Shown here one piece after another: positions 1 to 10,400 of a stretch of DNA of 64,000 nt. The notes under the pieces are model-generated. The model was given only the letters and a program-made list of their open reading frames with translations. It made no database searches and was not told the DNA's origin. Origin of the DNA: CAYWYR01 sp964462685 (GTDB taxonomy: Bacteria; Bacteroidota; Ignavibacteria; Kapaibacteriales; UBA2268); NCBI GenBank assembly GCA_964462685.1, contig CAYWYR010000008.1, forward strand, positions 1-64,000, in the 5' to 3' direction. Both the position numbers and the translations under genes were made by a program. Each line of letters begins with the position of its first letter. Position 1 is the first letter of the stretch.

Positions 1-998
1 TGCTCGCCCACACCGATATATCTAACCGGCAGGCCAAGTTCGTGCGCTATGGCTATAACGACTCCGCCCTTTGCTGTGCCGTCCAGCTTGGTTAGTACGA
101 TACCCGTGAGATTCGCTACTTTTGAAAATTCTTTGGCTTGTTGGATAGCGTTCTGGCCTGTGGTTGCATCGAGTACTAAAAAAACATCATCCGGTGCGGA
201 GTCCTTGTGCTTTTGCATTACCCGAGCCATTTTCTCAAGCTCCCTCATAAGGTTATGTTTATTATGGAGCCTTCCCGCCGTATCGATTATCACAACATCC
301 TTTTTTCTGGCAACGGCGGCTTCCATAGTATCATAGCATACCGCGGCTGGGTCGGCACCCGCACCTCGCTGAACGATATCAACATCGGCACGCTTTGCCC
401 ATATCTCCAGCTGTTCGTTGGCGGCTGCCCGGAATGTATCGGCAGCACCGATTATCACTTGCTTAGCGTTCTGGCGGTAGTTGAAAGCCAGTTTACCGAT
501 AGTAGTAGTTTTGCCTACCCCGTTTACACCGATCACGAGGATTGTATGGGGTTTGCTGTCTTGTGGCAATTCGTATATCTTATCGTTTTCAGCGGATGGA
601 GATTTGACCAGCAGTTCCGCGACTACTTCTTTGATTATCGGGTAGATACCGTTGGCTTCTTTTATTCCCTCTTTCCTTACCCGAACTTTCAGGTTCTCAA
701 TTATCTTTTCGGATGTATCAACACCTATATCTGCCGTAATAAGAACTTCTTCAATCTCATCCAGCAGCTCATTATCGATAACTCTGCCGGGGCGCAGAAG
801 CCCGTTTATCTGATCTGCGAAAGCATTTTTGGTTCTGGAGAGGCCAGCCTTCAGCTTATCAAACTGGACGGCTTCGGAGGTTTTGGTGGCAACAATATCC
901 ACCCCTTCATCCAGTTTATTCTCTACCGATTCTAGTTTACTTGCAACCTTATCGATAGTGGAGGTTACTTTCTTTTTGAATCTATCAAAAAAACCCAT
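1..998 (-). CDS. ftsY: Signal recognition particle receptor FtsY (C-terminus cut by window edge)
   Basis: SRP receptor GTPase, which docks SRP-ribosome complexes at the inner membrane for co-translational insertion. The reading frame opens at ATG 998-996 (MGFFDRFKKK) and stays open to base 1, giving 332 codons. The NG core is clear: helical N domain at about residues 40-150, G1 P-loop GVNGVGKT near residue 157, DTFRAAA, DTAGR near 238, and TKLDGTAKGG near 303. The last visible residues are YIGVGE, so by comparison with the family only about 20 C-terminal residues are missing. The N-terminal acidic A domain is short, so membrane contact would rely on the amphipathic N-terminal helix. A TATATTTG box lies upstream on the same strand (1050-1043). 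Identification is firm. Confidence 0.96.
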   Translation of the reverse strand, partial: MGFFDRFKKKVTSTIDKVASKLESVENKLDEGVDIVATKTSEAVQFDKLKAGLSRTKNAFADQINGLLRPGRVIDNELLDEIEEVLITADIGVDTSEKIIENLKVRVRKEGIKEANGIYPIIKEVVAELLVKSPSAENDKIYELPQDSKPHTILVIGVNGVGKTTTIGKLAFNYRQNAKQVIIGAADTFRAAANEQLEIWAKRADVDIVQRGAGADPAAVCYDTMEAAVARKKDVVIIDTAGRLHNKHNLMRELEKMARVMQKHKDSAPDDVFLVLDATTGQNAIQQAKEFSKVANLTGIVLTKLDGTAKGGVVIAIAHELGLPVRYIGVGE

Positions 999-1042
999 CG
1001 GTACACCTGAATGTTTTTACTGGAGTGGTTAGAATACTATTA

Positions 1043-1050
1043 CAAATATA
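1043..1050 (-). promoter_or_regulatory. Candidate -7 box upstream of ftsY
   Basis: Read on the minus strand this is TATATTTG, matching the Bacteroidota TAnnTTTG box, about 45 nt before the ftsY start. No convincing upstream TTG element at the usual spacing was seen, so the call is weak. Confidence 0.3.
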
Positions 1051-1142
1051 GCTAATAGAACACATGAATAGCATTTGTATAAGATAGAGCGAGAATGCGT
1101 TACAGTTATTACAATGATTGGTGTTGTTATGATAATCAAAGA

Positions 1143-3584
1143 TTATCTAAGATCAGCTAACACAGCTTTTATGGTTGAGTAAGGAAAAGATGCTCCGAGT
1201 TCTTCTCTTAATGCCCTCGCCGATATGTTCGGATTGGCTGAAAGTATTCTGCCTGCACTTTCCAGCAAGGTTTTATAGTCCAACACGAAATCATCTTTAG
1301 CGGAGCTACGGCTGCCCGATTTTTCCGTCAGTGTAGCGGTATTGACTATCAGGTTCTTGTATTTATCAACCCACCTGTTGGCTAATGCTCCCATTTTATC
1401 GAGCTCGTGTGTGCCAGCAGGTTTATTAGCCGATAGCTTCTGCATCAGAGCAGAGCTTATAAAGGAAGAAGAGCTTATACCTTCCAGTTCCGCTACTGTG
1501 TTGGATAAGTCCGATAGGGCTTTTTCGTAAGCGCCGCCACTTGATTTATGTGCATCTTTAGTAGCTTCATCCAGCATATAATCGAAGGCAGAGGGCCCTA
1601 AGGTCACTATTTTATATTTACCGGGGTCAACTTCCAGTTTTCGCTCTTCGATAAGTTGATCCATAAGTACGTGAATCTGCCCAACCGAATTTTCGCTCAT
1701 CATCCCGAAACCTTTTTTAGCCGTCAACCCTTTGTCGAGTATTCTCTCGGTTCTCTCCCCTCTCAGGAACTGTATCACCATCATTCTGCCGTAACGCTCG
1801 CCAGTGATTTCCACACCTTTCAATATCATGGCTTTCAGCTTATCATCGCCGTCCTGTTTTTGGCCTCTGCCTTGGCAACCAGAGCATTTACCGCAAATCT
1901 CGCCTGTTTCCTGGCCGAAATAATCCAAGATATACTGTTTATTACATCCGTTTTTCTTGATATAAGAAATTACAGAGGACAGCATGTCTAAGGAGCGGTT
2001 TTTCTGTTTGGCCAGCTGCTGATAATCCAGCGGCAATACGTCGGTATCTCCAAGTTCAGGATTGATCTGATATTGACCTATAGGCCCTGAATACCTAACA
2101 CTCGCATAACCATTGGCAGATAGATACCCTAAAAATCCCCTTAGGTGGTTTCGGTTTATATCACTTTTATTTGATAAGCTTATCAGATCAAGCTCACATG
2201 GCATATTCATAGCCGAGGAAGGCAAGCATCTTACTATCGCCCTCAAGCATTCTTTTTGCTGCCTATCCGCAAGATCACGGTCCAGTTGCCGAAGGTCTTC
2301 AATGGGCACATCAAACTTTACCTTTGCTTTCGTTGGCGTGCGGCTCTTTCCAATATATTCGTTTCTTTCCAGTAGCGATATAACATTGGTAACCGTCGCA
2401 AAAGGCTCATCGGTAGAAGCTGCGAGCGCGTAGGGTCTTCTGATAAGAGTCTCGGGCCTGCCCTCTGAAATCTCTTTTCTAATCGCTCGCCATAGTTTTG
2501 ATATTGAGCTTTTCTCTGGGTAAGTACAATTGATGAAGAACTCCTGCAGTCTTTCATCCTTCTGTTTGTATAGCAAGATGCAGCGGGAGTCTTTACCGTC
2601 ACGGCCGGCGCGGCCCGCTTCCTGATAATAACTTTCAACAGTTGATGGCATATCGTGATGGATGACCAGCCGTACGTCCTTCTTGTCTATACCCATACCA
2701 AAAGCGTTAGTGGCTATCATGATATTACAGCCGCCTGTCAGGAACTCGTTTTGATTTTTCTCTCTTAGCTTGTCTGCCAGCCCTGCGTGGTACATCTGCG
2801 GCTTCAGATCCTGCTGCTTTAGATGTTCATATACTTCTTCCACCCGCTTACGGGAACCGCAATAAACAATACTCGAACCTTCCTTTATCGATTTTATAAG
2901 TTCTGATATTCGTTCTTTCTTATCGGAACAGAACTCAGTATCATAAGTTAGGTTAGGTCTATCGAAACCGCGTACAAACACCCTCGGTTCAGTTAGCTGA
3001 AGAACGCTGCATATATCCTCCCTAACTTTCGCCGTGGCGGTGGCAGTGAAAGCAGCCAGCCTGTAGGAGCCCGCCTTTCCGACCTGCAGATGCTCTCCTA
3101 TCAGCCTGTAGGATGGCCTGAAATCATGCCCCCACTCACTGATACAGTGTGCTTCGTCAATTGCAATAAAACTTATATCGAGCGATGATACGAAATTTCT
3201 GAACCATTCCGATTTAAGCCTTTCCGGTGAAACGTAAAGCATTTTCACTTCACCCAGGCTCACCCTGGAGTAAATACTGCGCACCTCGGCATCCTGCATA
3301 CCGCTTGCTATATACTCAGCGGCTACACCTTTTTCCTTAAGTACTGCTACCTGATCCTGCATAAGCGCTATAAGGGGGGATATGATCAGACATGTACCGT
3401 CCATTATCAATGCTGGCACCTGATAGCATAGAGATTTTCCTGCACCGGTTGGCATTACCGCCAGCGTGTCCTCCCCTGATAATATGCACTTTATTATCTC
3501 TTCCTGCCCGGGACGGAACCCGTCATATCCAAATGTCTGACTAAGGACTTTTTGTTGTACAGTTGCTGTTTGCGGCTTAGCCAT
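1143..3584 (-). CDS. recQ: ATP-dependent DNA helicase RecQ
   Basis: 3'-5' DNA helicase of the RecQ family, acting in recombination and replication-fork repair. In order: Walker A GAGKS at residues 47-51, DEAH at 143-146 followed by CISEWGHDFRP, the second RecA domain with QEAGRAGRDG near 321-330, a zinc-binding segment with clustered Cys (GEICGKCSGC, about 560), an RQC winged-helix region (MILKGVEITGERYGRMMV) and an HRDC-like helical segment near 700-750. At 813 aa it is longer than E. coli RecQ (about 610 aa). The extra length lies between the helicase core and the zinc site and in a C-terminal winged-helix-like tail (NISARALREELG). The start ATG 3584 lies just downstream of the terminator of the preceding gene, so recQ probably has its own promoter. 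Confidence 0.95.
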   Translation of the reverse strand: MAKPQTATVQQKVLSQTFGYDGFRPGQEEIIKCILSGEDTLAVMPTGAGKSLCYQVPALIMDGTCLIISPLIALMQDQVAVLKEKGVAAEYIASGMQDAEVRSIYSRVSLGEVKMLYVSPERLKSEWFRNFVSSLDISFIAIDEAHCISEWGHDFRPSYRLIGEHLQVGKAGSYRLAAFTATATAKVREDICSVLQLTEPRVFVRGFDRPNLTYDTEFCSDKKERISELIKSIKEGSSIVYCGSRKRVEEVYEHLKQQDLKPQMYHAGLADKLREKNQNEFLTGGCNIMIATNAFGMGIDKKDVRLVIHHDMPSTVESYYQEAGRAGRDGKDSRCILLYKQKDERLQEFFINCTYPEKSSISKLWRAIRKEISEGRPETLIRRPYALAASTDEPFATVTNVISLLERNEYIGKSRTPTKAKVKFDVPIEDLRQLDRDLADRQQKECLRAIVRCLPSSAMNMPCELDLISLSNKSDINRNHLRGFLGYLSANGYASVRYSGPIGQYQINPELGDTDVLPLDYQQLAKQKNRSLDMLSSVISYIKKNGCNKQYILDYFGQETGEICGKCSGCQGRGQKQDGDDKLKAMILKGVEITGERYGRMMVIQFLRGERTERILDKGLTAKKGFGMMSENSVGQIHVLMDQLIEERKLEVDPGKYKIVTLGPSAFDYMLDEATKDAHKSSGGAYEKALSDLSNTVAELEGISSSSFISSALMQKLSANKPAGTHELDKMGALANRWVDKYKNLIVNTATLTEKSGSRSSAKDDFVLDYKTLLESAGRILSANPNISARALREELGASFPYSTIKAVLADLR

Positions 3585-3608
3585 TAATTATGAGAGATTA
3601 AATTCAGG

Positions 3609-3647
3609 AAAAAAAAGCACCGCCGATATTTTAGTAATCAGCGGTGC
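3609..3647 (-). terminator. Intrinsic terminator after the Arg/Ser/Gly-rich gene
   Basis: On the minus strand GCACCGC (3647-3641) pairs with GCGGTGC (3623-3617), followed by eight T (3616-3609). It lies between the gene ending at 3706 and the recQ start at 3584, separating their transcripts. Confidence 0.85.
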
Positions 3648-3705
3648 GATATATATGGTTCGTATTATTCTTTGAATTAGACTAACCCATAGACTGGACT
3701 ATAAT

Positions 3706-4392
3706 CTACCCGAAAGAACCTCGGCCAGGGGAATAAGTCTCGTCATCCCTTCTTCTGCGGCTGTTCCTTACAACCCTGAAAACAACAAAACCCACACCTC
3801 CGATAATAATTATACCTGCGAAAAGTTTGCCCCAGTTGAAAGTTCCGGGATAAACATCCACTGAACCATCTTCGGCTTTGTGATACTGAGGGGCACGGTA
3901 ATAAAAGGCTGGGTGGAACGGCGTGGACCAATACCATGGAATAGTACCGAGCATATAGCCCGTCATAAACCCGCTACCGAAACCGAAGCCGCCATAACTG
4001 TGAACCCTGTAATTTGTGTTTACAGACTTACCCCCAGCGGTTTTTGTCGGGATAGTTTGGGTTGTGGTTTTTCTCGGGGCACCGTATTTACTGGTATAGG
4101 CTTTTTTTGAGCTAAGCTGTTTACCGCCGAAAGCGCTCATCCTCTGAGTTGGGGTTGCATTTTTGCCGAAAGAACCTCTTCGTGCAGATGTGCTTTTAGA
4201 TCTACTGGATTTATTACCGAAGGAAGAACCACGCTTGGAAGAAGTTGATTTTCTACCGAACGATCTTCTGGAACCACCAAATGACCGCCCGCCCCGCCTC
4301 GCTTCCAAGATATCAGGAAGTAGGAAGAAAGTAACGAGAGCCATTATCAATATAACGGCTCTGGAATTGATTTTTAAGAATACATTATTCAT
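3706..4392 (-). CDS. Exported Arg/Ser/Gly-rich protein with C-terminal membrane segment
   Basis: 228 aa, family not recognised. Residues about 8-32 form a hydrophobic signal or membrane segment (AVILIMALVTFFLLPDILEA). It is followed by roughly 70 residues dominated by R, S, G, F and K with recurring SFG motifs (GGRSFGGSRRSFGRK, GSSFG, RGSFG). A middle aromatic and glycine-rich stretch (YGGFGFGSGFMTGYMLG) and one more membrane segment (LFAGIIIIGGVGFVVFRVV, about 190-208) precede a basic tail that ends again in RGSFG. The layout suggests a membrane-anchored protein with a low-complexity basic region facing the periplasm or cell surface; function cannot be named. A strong terminator follows. Confidence 0.75.
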   Translation of the reverse strand: MNNVFLKINSRAVILIMALVTFFLLPDILEARRGGRSFGGSRRSFGRKSTSSKRGSSFGNKSSRSKSTSARRGSFGKNATPTQRMSAFGGKQLSSKKAYTSKYGAPRKTTTQTIPTKTAGGKSVNTNYRVHSYGGFGFGSGFMTGYMLGTIPWYWSTPFHPAFYYRAPQYHKAEDGSVDVYPGTFNWGKLFAGIIIIGGVGFVVFRVVRNSRRRRDDETYSPGRGSFG

Positions 4393-4503
4393 TGATCAAA
4401 TCTGGATTAATTAGTATTAACTATATAGCGAATAAAAGGGCATTTAAGTTACGACTAATAAAGTTATAAGACTTTTTGTCATAATAGGAGATATGATGAC
4501 TTA

Positions 4504-4983
4504 TCAGAATACAGTCTCTAGATGCTCACTATCATCTTCTTCCCTGAAAACCAGTTCCGCTTTGCACTGTACACCCACTGGCGTTTTTTTCTTGTTCATC
4601 AGTTTATCGAATATTGAGGAGTTTTCCTCAGCCCTAGCTTTAATATGAACATACACCGATATCAGGCCGTCAAGTTCCTCATCGTTCCATGCGATTAAAG
4701 TATCTTCTATATCTCCGTCGGAATCAACGGTGATTTTCTGCAGTGCCATCGCATCTTCATAAGTGAAGGACGGCTCAGTAACTTGAACAGCGGTAAGATA
4801 ATCGGTAAAGATCGACTTAGTGTATTCTTGGCCATCGCCCCCCTTGTATGAAAGCAATGCATCGAATACGCCTGTTTCGTCCAGACTCACAAATAGTTCT
4901 TTGATCCCTGTCAGCTGTTCACCGTTGAGATAAACGGCCGTTTTCTCAAGTCTCCCGTTTGATTCAATAATTAGTTCAGGCAT
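4504..4983 (-). CDS. Conserved-looking acidic cytoplasmic protein, unknown function
   Basis: 159 aa, no signal peptide or membrane segment, acidic, apparently beta-rich. I do not recognise the family. Segments such as IESNGRLEKTAVYLNGEQL and ITVDSDGDIEDTLIAWNDE look like two related halves (x-SxGxIE/LExTxxxxNxE), so an internal duplication is possible. It lies 80 nt downstream of the CheW-domain gene on the same strand, and a CAAAAATA sequence at 5019-5026 (TATTTTTG on the minus strand) could be a -7 promoter box. Function unknown. Confidence 0.7.
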   Translation of the reverse strand: MPELIIESNGRLEKTAVYLNGEQLTGIKELFVSLDETGVFDALLSYKGGDGQEYTKSIFTDYLTAVQVTEPSFTYEDAMALQKITVDSDGDIEDTLIAWNDEELDGLISVYVHIKARAEENSSIFDKLMNKKKTPVGVQCKAELVFREEDDSEHLETVF

Positions 4984-5063
4984 TCCTATTCCTTAATAAT
5001 GTCGCTTGTCACCTAATACAAAAATATGTAATGGAAGGCTAATACAGATAAAGATTGGATTCA

Positions 5064-5492
5064 TTATCCCATATCGCCCATTTTGATAAGATCAACGATT
5101 ACGACTATACCATCATCGGTATTTACCGTGCCTGTTATATAGCTGCTATTTTCCGCCATACCGTCTGGCATATTTTTTTTATTATTATCAATATTGATAT
5201 TTCCGCTCATTTTATCGACGGCGAACCCTATTGATTTACCTTCCTTATCGCTCAGCATGATAAAATTATCTTCGGTAAACTGCTTATCGCCCATACCGAG
5301 AAGAGCAGCCGTATTCATAATCGGGATGGTATTGCCCCTTACTTCCGATATCCCAATCATATTCTTTGACGAGCCCGGTATGGGAGATATCCCACCATAC
5401 CTAAGTATATGATTGATAGAGCCGATCGGCGCGGCGAACCTATCCCCGCCTACATCAAACATTATATGGAGATTATTTTCTGAATCTGTCAC
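5064..5492 (-). CDS. CheW-like domain protein
   Basis: 142 aa consisting of a single CheW-type SH3-like scaffold domain. Typical features are MFDVGGDRFAAPIGSINHIL at the N-terminus, the central NMIGISEVRGNTIPIMN strand (compare family I..lRG.iipv.dl), and IGFAVDKM followed by ITGTVNTDDGIVVIVDL at the C-terminus. The start is GTG at 5492. In chemotaxis-type systems CheW couples receptors to the CheA kinase, but no cheA, cheY or receptor gene is in the window, so the partner is unknown. It sits 28 nt downstream of the S41 protease gene, suggesting co-transcription. Confidence 0.85.
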   Translation of the reverse strand: MTDSENNLHIMFDVGGDRFAAPIGSINHILRYGGISPIPGSSKNMIGISEVRGNTIPIMNTAALLGMGDKQFTEDNFIMLSDKEGKSIGFAVDKMSGNINIDNNKKNMPDGMAENSSYITGTVNTDDGIVVIVDLIKMGDMG

Positions 5493-5520
5493 GCCTATAC
5501 CTCAAATAGTTTGGTGAAAA

Positions 5521-7209
5521 TTAATTATCGGCTTTATAGTTCCTGATCTTGATAGCCTCCCTGACAAATTCATCAACGCGATCCATTTTTGGATCAGATA
5601 ATGCCAGTATTCGGCTCGCTGTATCCCCTCCGAATGCCAGATGGCCTAGTTCCGCTTTTAGATAAACATGCATAATATCATTATCCATATCATACATTTC
5701 ATCATTCCATAAACTGTTGTTCTTGGCCAGAACTCCGAATGACTCTACTAGGTCAGGTGGGATTTCGTAATATGCGATATAACTCTCTTTATCCATTCCC
5801 TTAACTATAGAGAAAAGTTCCGGGTTGTTCTGGGCAAATACATAAGCTGAAAGATAATACATTTTTTTTGATTCGAGAAGCTGATGCATTTTGCTATATT
5901 CCCTCTCCTCGGTTTCTATGTCGGGTTTTATACCTTTTAACTCTATAACAGTTCTGCCGTTTTCGGTTTTGAAGACACCTACTCTACCAGAAGTGCCGTA
6001 TATTTTGATCTGCTCTTCAAACGCTGCTTTTTGCTTTTCATTCATCCCAAAGTATATACTTTCATCTATAGCCGACTCATCATATTCAATCCTGGGTTCA
6101 ACCTCTCTGCCGGATGGTGTAGAGTAACTCGCTACTGTAAACCTGATACCTGTAGAATCATTAAAGTCCCAGGTGTTCTGTACAATTCCCTTTCCGAAAG
6201 TTTTCTGCCCAACAAGAACGCCAAGGTCATGATCCTGGATGGCACCTGCGAATATCTCTGATGATGAAGCTGTTACCTCATCGGTAAGCACAATTACAGG
6301 AACGCTATGTAGCAGGCCTCGCTCTTGGGTTCTCATTTCAAAAACGAACTTATCAGCCCGAGCTTTGGTTTTGGTAACTACGGTATTGCTATCCATAAAA
6401 AAGGTAGCGAGGTCTCGAGCAGCATCCAGTTTGCCACCGGCATTACCTCTAAGGTCTATTACTGCGTATCCAATATCCTCAATATCCATTCCTAAAGAAA
6501 GCGAGTCGAGAAGTGCCTCGAATTCGCCTGCGGTCTCATCACTGAACCGGGAAAGTTTTGCATATAGACCTACGCCATAGTCAAGCAAACGCGGGGCAGC
6601 GAAGGAAGTAGTTATGGAAGATAATACATAAGGTTTACGTTTGATAGAAAATGTGTCTATCCGGCCGAAATAATCTAACACCAAAGTTGATTCCGAACCT
6701 TCCTCGCCATTGAGTAACTCAGACAATTTACCTAAGTTTTTCCCAGTTACATCCTGCCCGTCGATTGATAGAACCAAGCTCCCCTGTTTTATACCGGATT
6801 CGGCGGCGGCGCCACCATCATAAACATTATATACCAACGCTTTTTTATCGACTGTCATATAGTTGAAGCCAGCCGATACTGATGTTCCCCTGTCGGTTTT
6901 TCTCTGATCAATATACTGCTGTTTATCATAGAAATGAGAAAAATTATCCAAAGACTGCATCATCATCTCAAAGGTAGCCTCGGAAAGTGAATCAATATCA
7001 AGTTCCCTGTAGTGATAAGCCTCAATGAGCCTTAGTATATCCCGATATTTTTTTGCTTGATAGACTGCACCTTTCAGTTCATTACTTTCCTCGTTCTCAT
7101 TGCTATCGCTTTCTTCTTGGGCATACGAGTTAGTAATCGAAAATAGCAGAGCGAAAATTACTATAAAAAGGCAGTTTAGCTTTGGTAGTCTTGAATTTAG
7201 ATTATGCAT
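5521..7209 (-). CDS. S41-family C-terminal processing peptidase, exported
   Basis: 562 aa. A signal peptide occupies about residues 1-30 (LNCLFIVIFALLFSITNSYA). A PDZ-like segment follows near 110-190 (GAAAESGIKQGSLVLSIDGQDV). The tail-specific protease domain includes IDLRGNAGG (about 251-259), the serine in VTASSSEIFAGA (about 312-323) and the lysine in GQKTFGKG (about 334-341), the expected Ser/Lys dyad. The remaining 170 or so residues form a helical C-terminal extension. By family it is a periplasmic protease that cleaves substrates near their C-terminus; the substrate is unknown. Downstream on the same strand are the CheW-like and 159-aa genes. Confidence 0.92.
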   Translation of the reverse strand: MHNLNSRLPKLNCLFIVIFALLFSITNSYAQEESDSNENEESNELKGAVYQAKKYRDILRLIEAYHYRELDIDSLSEATFEMMMQSLDNFSHFYDKQQYIDQRKTDRGTSVSAGFNYMTVDKKALVYNVYDGGAAAESGIKQGSLVLSIDGQDVTGKNLGKLSELLNGEEGSESTLVLDYFGRIDTFSIKRKPYVLSSITTSFAAPRLLDYGVGLYAKLSRFSDETAGEFEALLDSLSLGMDIEDIGYAVIDLRGNAGGKLDAARDLATFFMDSNTVVTKTKARADKFVFEMRTQERGLLHSVPVIVLTDEVTASSSEIFAGAIQDHDLGVLVGQKTFGKGIVQNTWDFNDSTGIRFTVASYSTPSGREVEPRIEYDESAIDESIYFGMNEKQKAAFEEQIKIYGTSGRVGVFKTENGRTVIELKGIKPDIETEEREYSKMHQLLESKKMYYLSAYVFAQNNPELFSIVKGMDKESYIAYYEIPPDLVESFGVLAKNNSLWNDEMYDMDNDIMHVYLKAELGHLAFGGDTASRILALSDPKMDRVDEFVREAIKIRNYKADN

Positions 7210-7264
7210 ACCGTTATGATTCGGTTTTTAGTAGCCCATTGTTTCAGATAAATATTTATTGAAC

Positions 7265-7299
7265 AAAAAAAACCTACCAACACGATGTGAAGGTAGGTT
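7265..7299 (-). terminator. Intrinsic terminator of the 1821-aa surface protein gene
   Basis: On the minus strand AACCTACC (7299-7292) pairs with GGTAGGTT (7278-7271) across a 13-nt loop, then a T run (7272-7265). It is part of the 205-bp block repeated at 13122-13326. Confidence 0.88.
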
Positions 7300-7469
7300 G
7301 TTGTATTCCAAAAAGCTATTTAAGCTTCTTTAGATTCTCATTAAGATTATCTATCAAGCTTGATAACTTTTGTCATTGTATGTTCGCCGTTCGTTACATG
7401 CAGGTAATAGATACCGTTAGCAAGCTGAGATGGAACAGGTAGGTTCATAGAAGTAGCCGCAACACTGTA
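7265..7469. repeat. 205-bp identical block, copy 1 (sorting-domain 3' end plus terminator)
   Basis: Identical base for base to 13122-13326 (offset 5857). It covers the last 40 codons and stop of the 1821-aa gene, the spacer and the terminator. Immediately upstream the two genes still encode nearly the same protein but differ at many synonymous positions, so identity ends sharply at 7469/13326. Confidence 0.95.
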
Positions 7470-10400
7470 GCTTCTACCTCTCGCATATACCGCCACCTCT
7501 GCTCCAGCGACATCGATAAGGCTGATCTCGAACGCGCTTTGGCTATCCTCATTCTGTAGCTCGAAAGTAATGTTCTCGCTAACAGGATTTGGAGTAGGGT
7601 CGGTTATATTGAATGTCTCACCGATGTAGTCAGCATCTGGGATGATATTACCTTCTTTGAACCTAGTCTGTGCAGAGTTGGTTACTTCAGCAGGGTTATA
7701 GTTGATCGCGCTACCACTGCCAGTATATGTGTAAACTGCAAAGTAGTATCTAGTGAAAAACGATAGGTTAGTCAGTGATAGTGATTCATCACCGCCGACA
7801 TAAATAGCCTGAGAGTCTGTACTGGTATCGTCGAATGTGGTAACCGTTACAGCGCTTCCGTCAGTCGGGTCTGCTTGATTGGTGGCAGAGCGTTTTCTGA
7901 TATAAACGACAACGCCGTCCGCGTCTGATGGGATATCCCAGGTAACTGTAATGTCTCTTCTGTTAGCGACTGGGCTAAGATCTTCTACTCTTGAAGGCTC
8001 GCCTGCCATAATATCAACTGTTGTAGTATCGGATGTTATACCGTTTGATACAGCTATTACTTCTTTATCAGAACCGATTAATGATGTAGTTATCGTAGCT
8101 GAGAAAGTAGCTGATGTATCTCCGGTAGCTATCGTTGCAGAACCAACTGATGAACCATCGAAATTTAATCCTACCGTTGTTGTGGATGTTGCTCCTACTT
8201 TATCTCCATATTGATCGAGCAGGCTGATCGTAGTGTTGAAAGACTCACCAGATGTTACGGTTTCTGGGATAGCATCGATCTTTACTTCTGTGATTACCGT
8301 TGCCGATTTTGTTGAAGCTTCCATCATTGAAGCATCTGAATAGTTGAATGTGTTGATCATTTCCATCTGCTCACCCGCTCGGGCGTATATAGCATAATGA
8401 TACTCAGTATTCATCATCAGGCCAGTATCGCTGTAAGTATCACCAGTACCCATATAGATTAGTTCGGCAGTACAACCCGACATTGGGCTATTCATATCGA
8501 TTACATCACCCATCATAGGGGTGCACTCGATTTCCATATCCGATTTATATACGAGAACGGTTTTTGCACTTTCATTATCCCAACCAAGTACGATTGTATT
8601 CTGATTGCGAGCTTCCACTTCAAAGCCACTGGCAGCCATCGGTTTTGCAGCGAAAGTAGTAGTCCCTACCATTCTGCCGATCGAAGCGTAGTTTTGGTCA
8701 TTAGGTACATTACCACCCGAGTAAGGAAAGATATAGAAGTTGTATGTCGTATTAGCATCCAGCCCAGTAACTGTAGTATTTGTGCCTGATCCGTTATATA
8801 CTACACTGTAATCGCCGAGAGTAGCGTCTGTGTAATCGCCGAAATCTATAGCGGAACCCAATGTATTGCCGTTCAGATACTCTTGGCTATCCGATGGGCC
8901 TGTTGGCATGCTGCCGGCATCTTCTTTAGCTATTACAAGATAATTGTCTGCACCAACTGTTGCCGCCGCAACGCCATCTGCCCAGTCCAGATCGACTGTT
9001 GAAGGCATACGGCCGGTAACCGTGATATCAACCGCTGATGGCTCTACGCCGGTAGCAGTGAATGAATAGGTTGCATAGTCTTCGGTATAATGCTGTGAGC
9101 CTTCTGTTCCTGCAAGGCCAGTAGCTAACTCATAAGTATCACCAGTATAACCAAATACCTGTAGTGTATAAGTATTACCCAGGGTAGCTTCCAATGTTAT
9201 CGGAGAGCCGTCGCCAGCCATCCTTGTGCCTACTACCATGTGGTGCTCACCTATCATATCGCCCGCTGAATAAGCCATACCGTTTTCCATAGATTCCAAC
9301 ATAATGCCTGTTGTAGTAGCTATAAGGACGGTTTTGTCACTGCCAGAATCCCAATTTACCTCATAATCAGTACCGTTTTGTACAATAGTGATATTGCTTG
9401 GGGCTGTTAAAGGGGCATCTGCTTCGATAGTAGTGTGGGTGAATACCCTCGGCGAGCCGTAGTTGACTCTATCGCCTAAACCATCAAGAGGAACAACAAC
9501 AAGATAGTAAGGTGTATTTTCTCTCATATTTGTTAAGGTAACTTCATTCCCATTACCATAATACACTATTCTTGCATCGATAAAGCTATATAAGCTTGTA
9601 ATGGAACTATAGTCAATTATAGAAGAATTGTAAGTAGGTAAGATCATGTTATCATTCCAGTAACCATCTTCCATAAACCTTTCTTTACCAGGTATTTCGT
9701 CATAAGCAAATACCAAGTAAGCATTGTTACTGCCAGGTTCTGAATTCCACTCTACAGTCATGCTCGTTTCGGTCCTTTCATTAACATCCATAGACATTAT
9801 ATATCCTGGTTCAGGATTTAGTAGCTGGTACGGACCAAATGTCTGCCATTCTGATTCCACACCATCCATATCTATTGCTCTTACATGGATATACTTATTT
9901 AAACCAATTAGATTCCCAAACTCGAACTCGCTCATGTTTCCAAGGTCAATAATATCAAATTCCTGCGAGGAAATAAATGCATTATCAGTAATCTGAGTTT
10001 CGTACATATACATATCAGGATTCTGCCCGAAAATTGTCCAGTCTGCGAATATTGAGTTGCCTGATATTTTCAAATCACTTAAGATTATCTCCACATCAAG
10101 CTGCTGTTTAGTTCTGATAGTTCTCGGATTCCCCATAGCAGTTTCCGTATTCAGATCGCCAAGCGGGTAATATTCAAATACTTGGATAGTATAGTTTGTT
10201 CCTGCTTCCAGACCGTTGATTGATATAGTGTTTTCATTTCCTTTGTAAAGAATATATGAGTCACCCATTGGTATTGCCGGACTACTACCGGAAATAGCAT
10301 TGGCATCAATCGTTATTATAGTAGAACCCGATGCTTCTATATTATCTTTTTCTTCTTCAGTCGGTATATACGTCGTGCTTCCTTCTGGTGTAAGTACTAC

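Noticed and set aside
207..935. Plus-strand open frame of 242 codons
   Set aside because: It lies opposite ftsY, whose minus-strand translation shows all GTPase motifs; the plus frame has no protein-like pattern.
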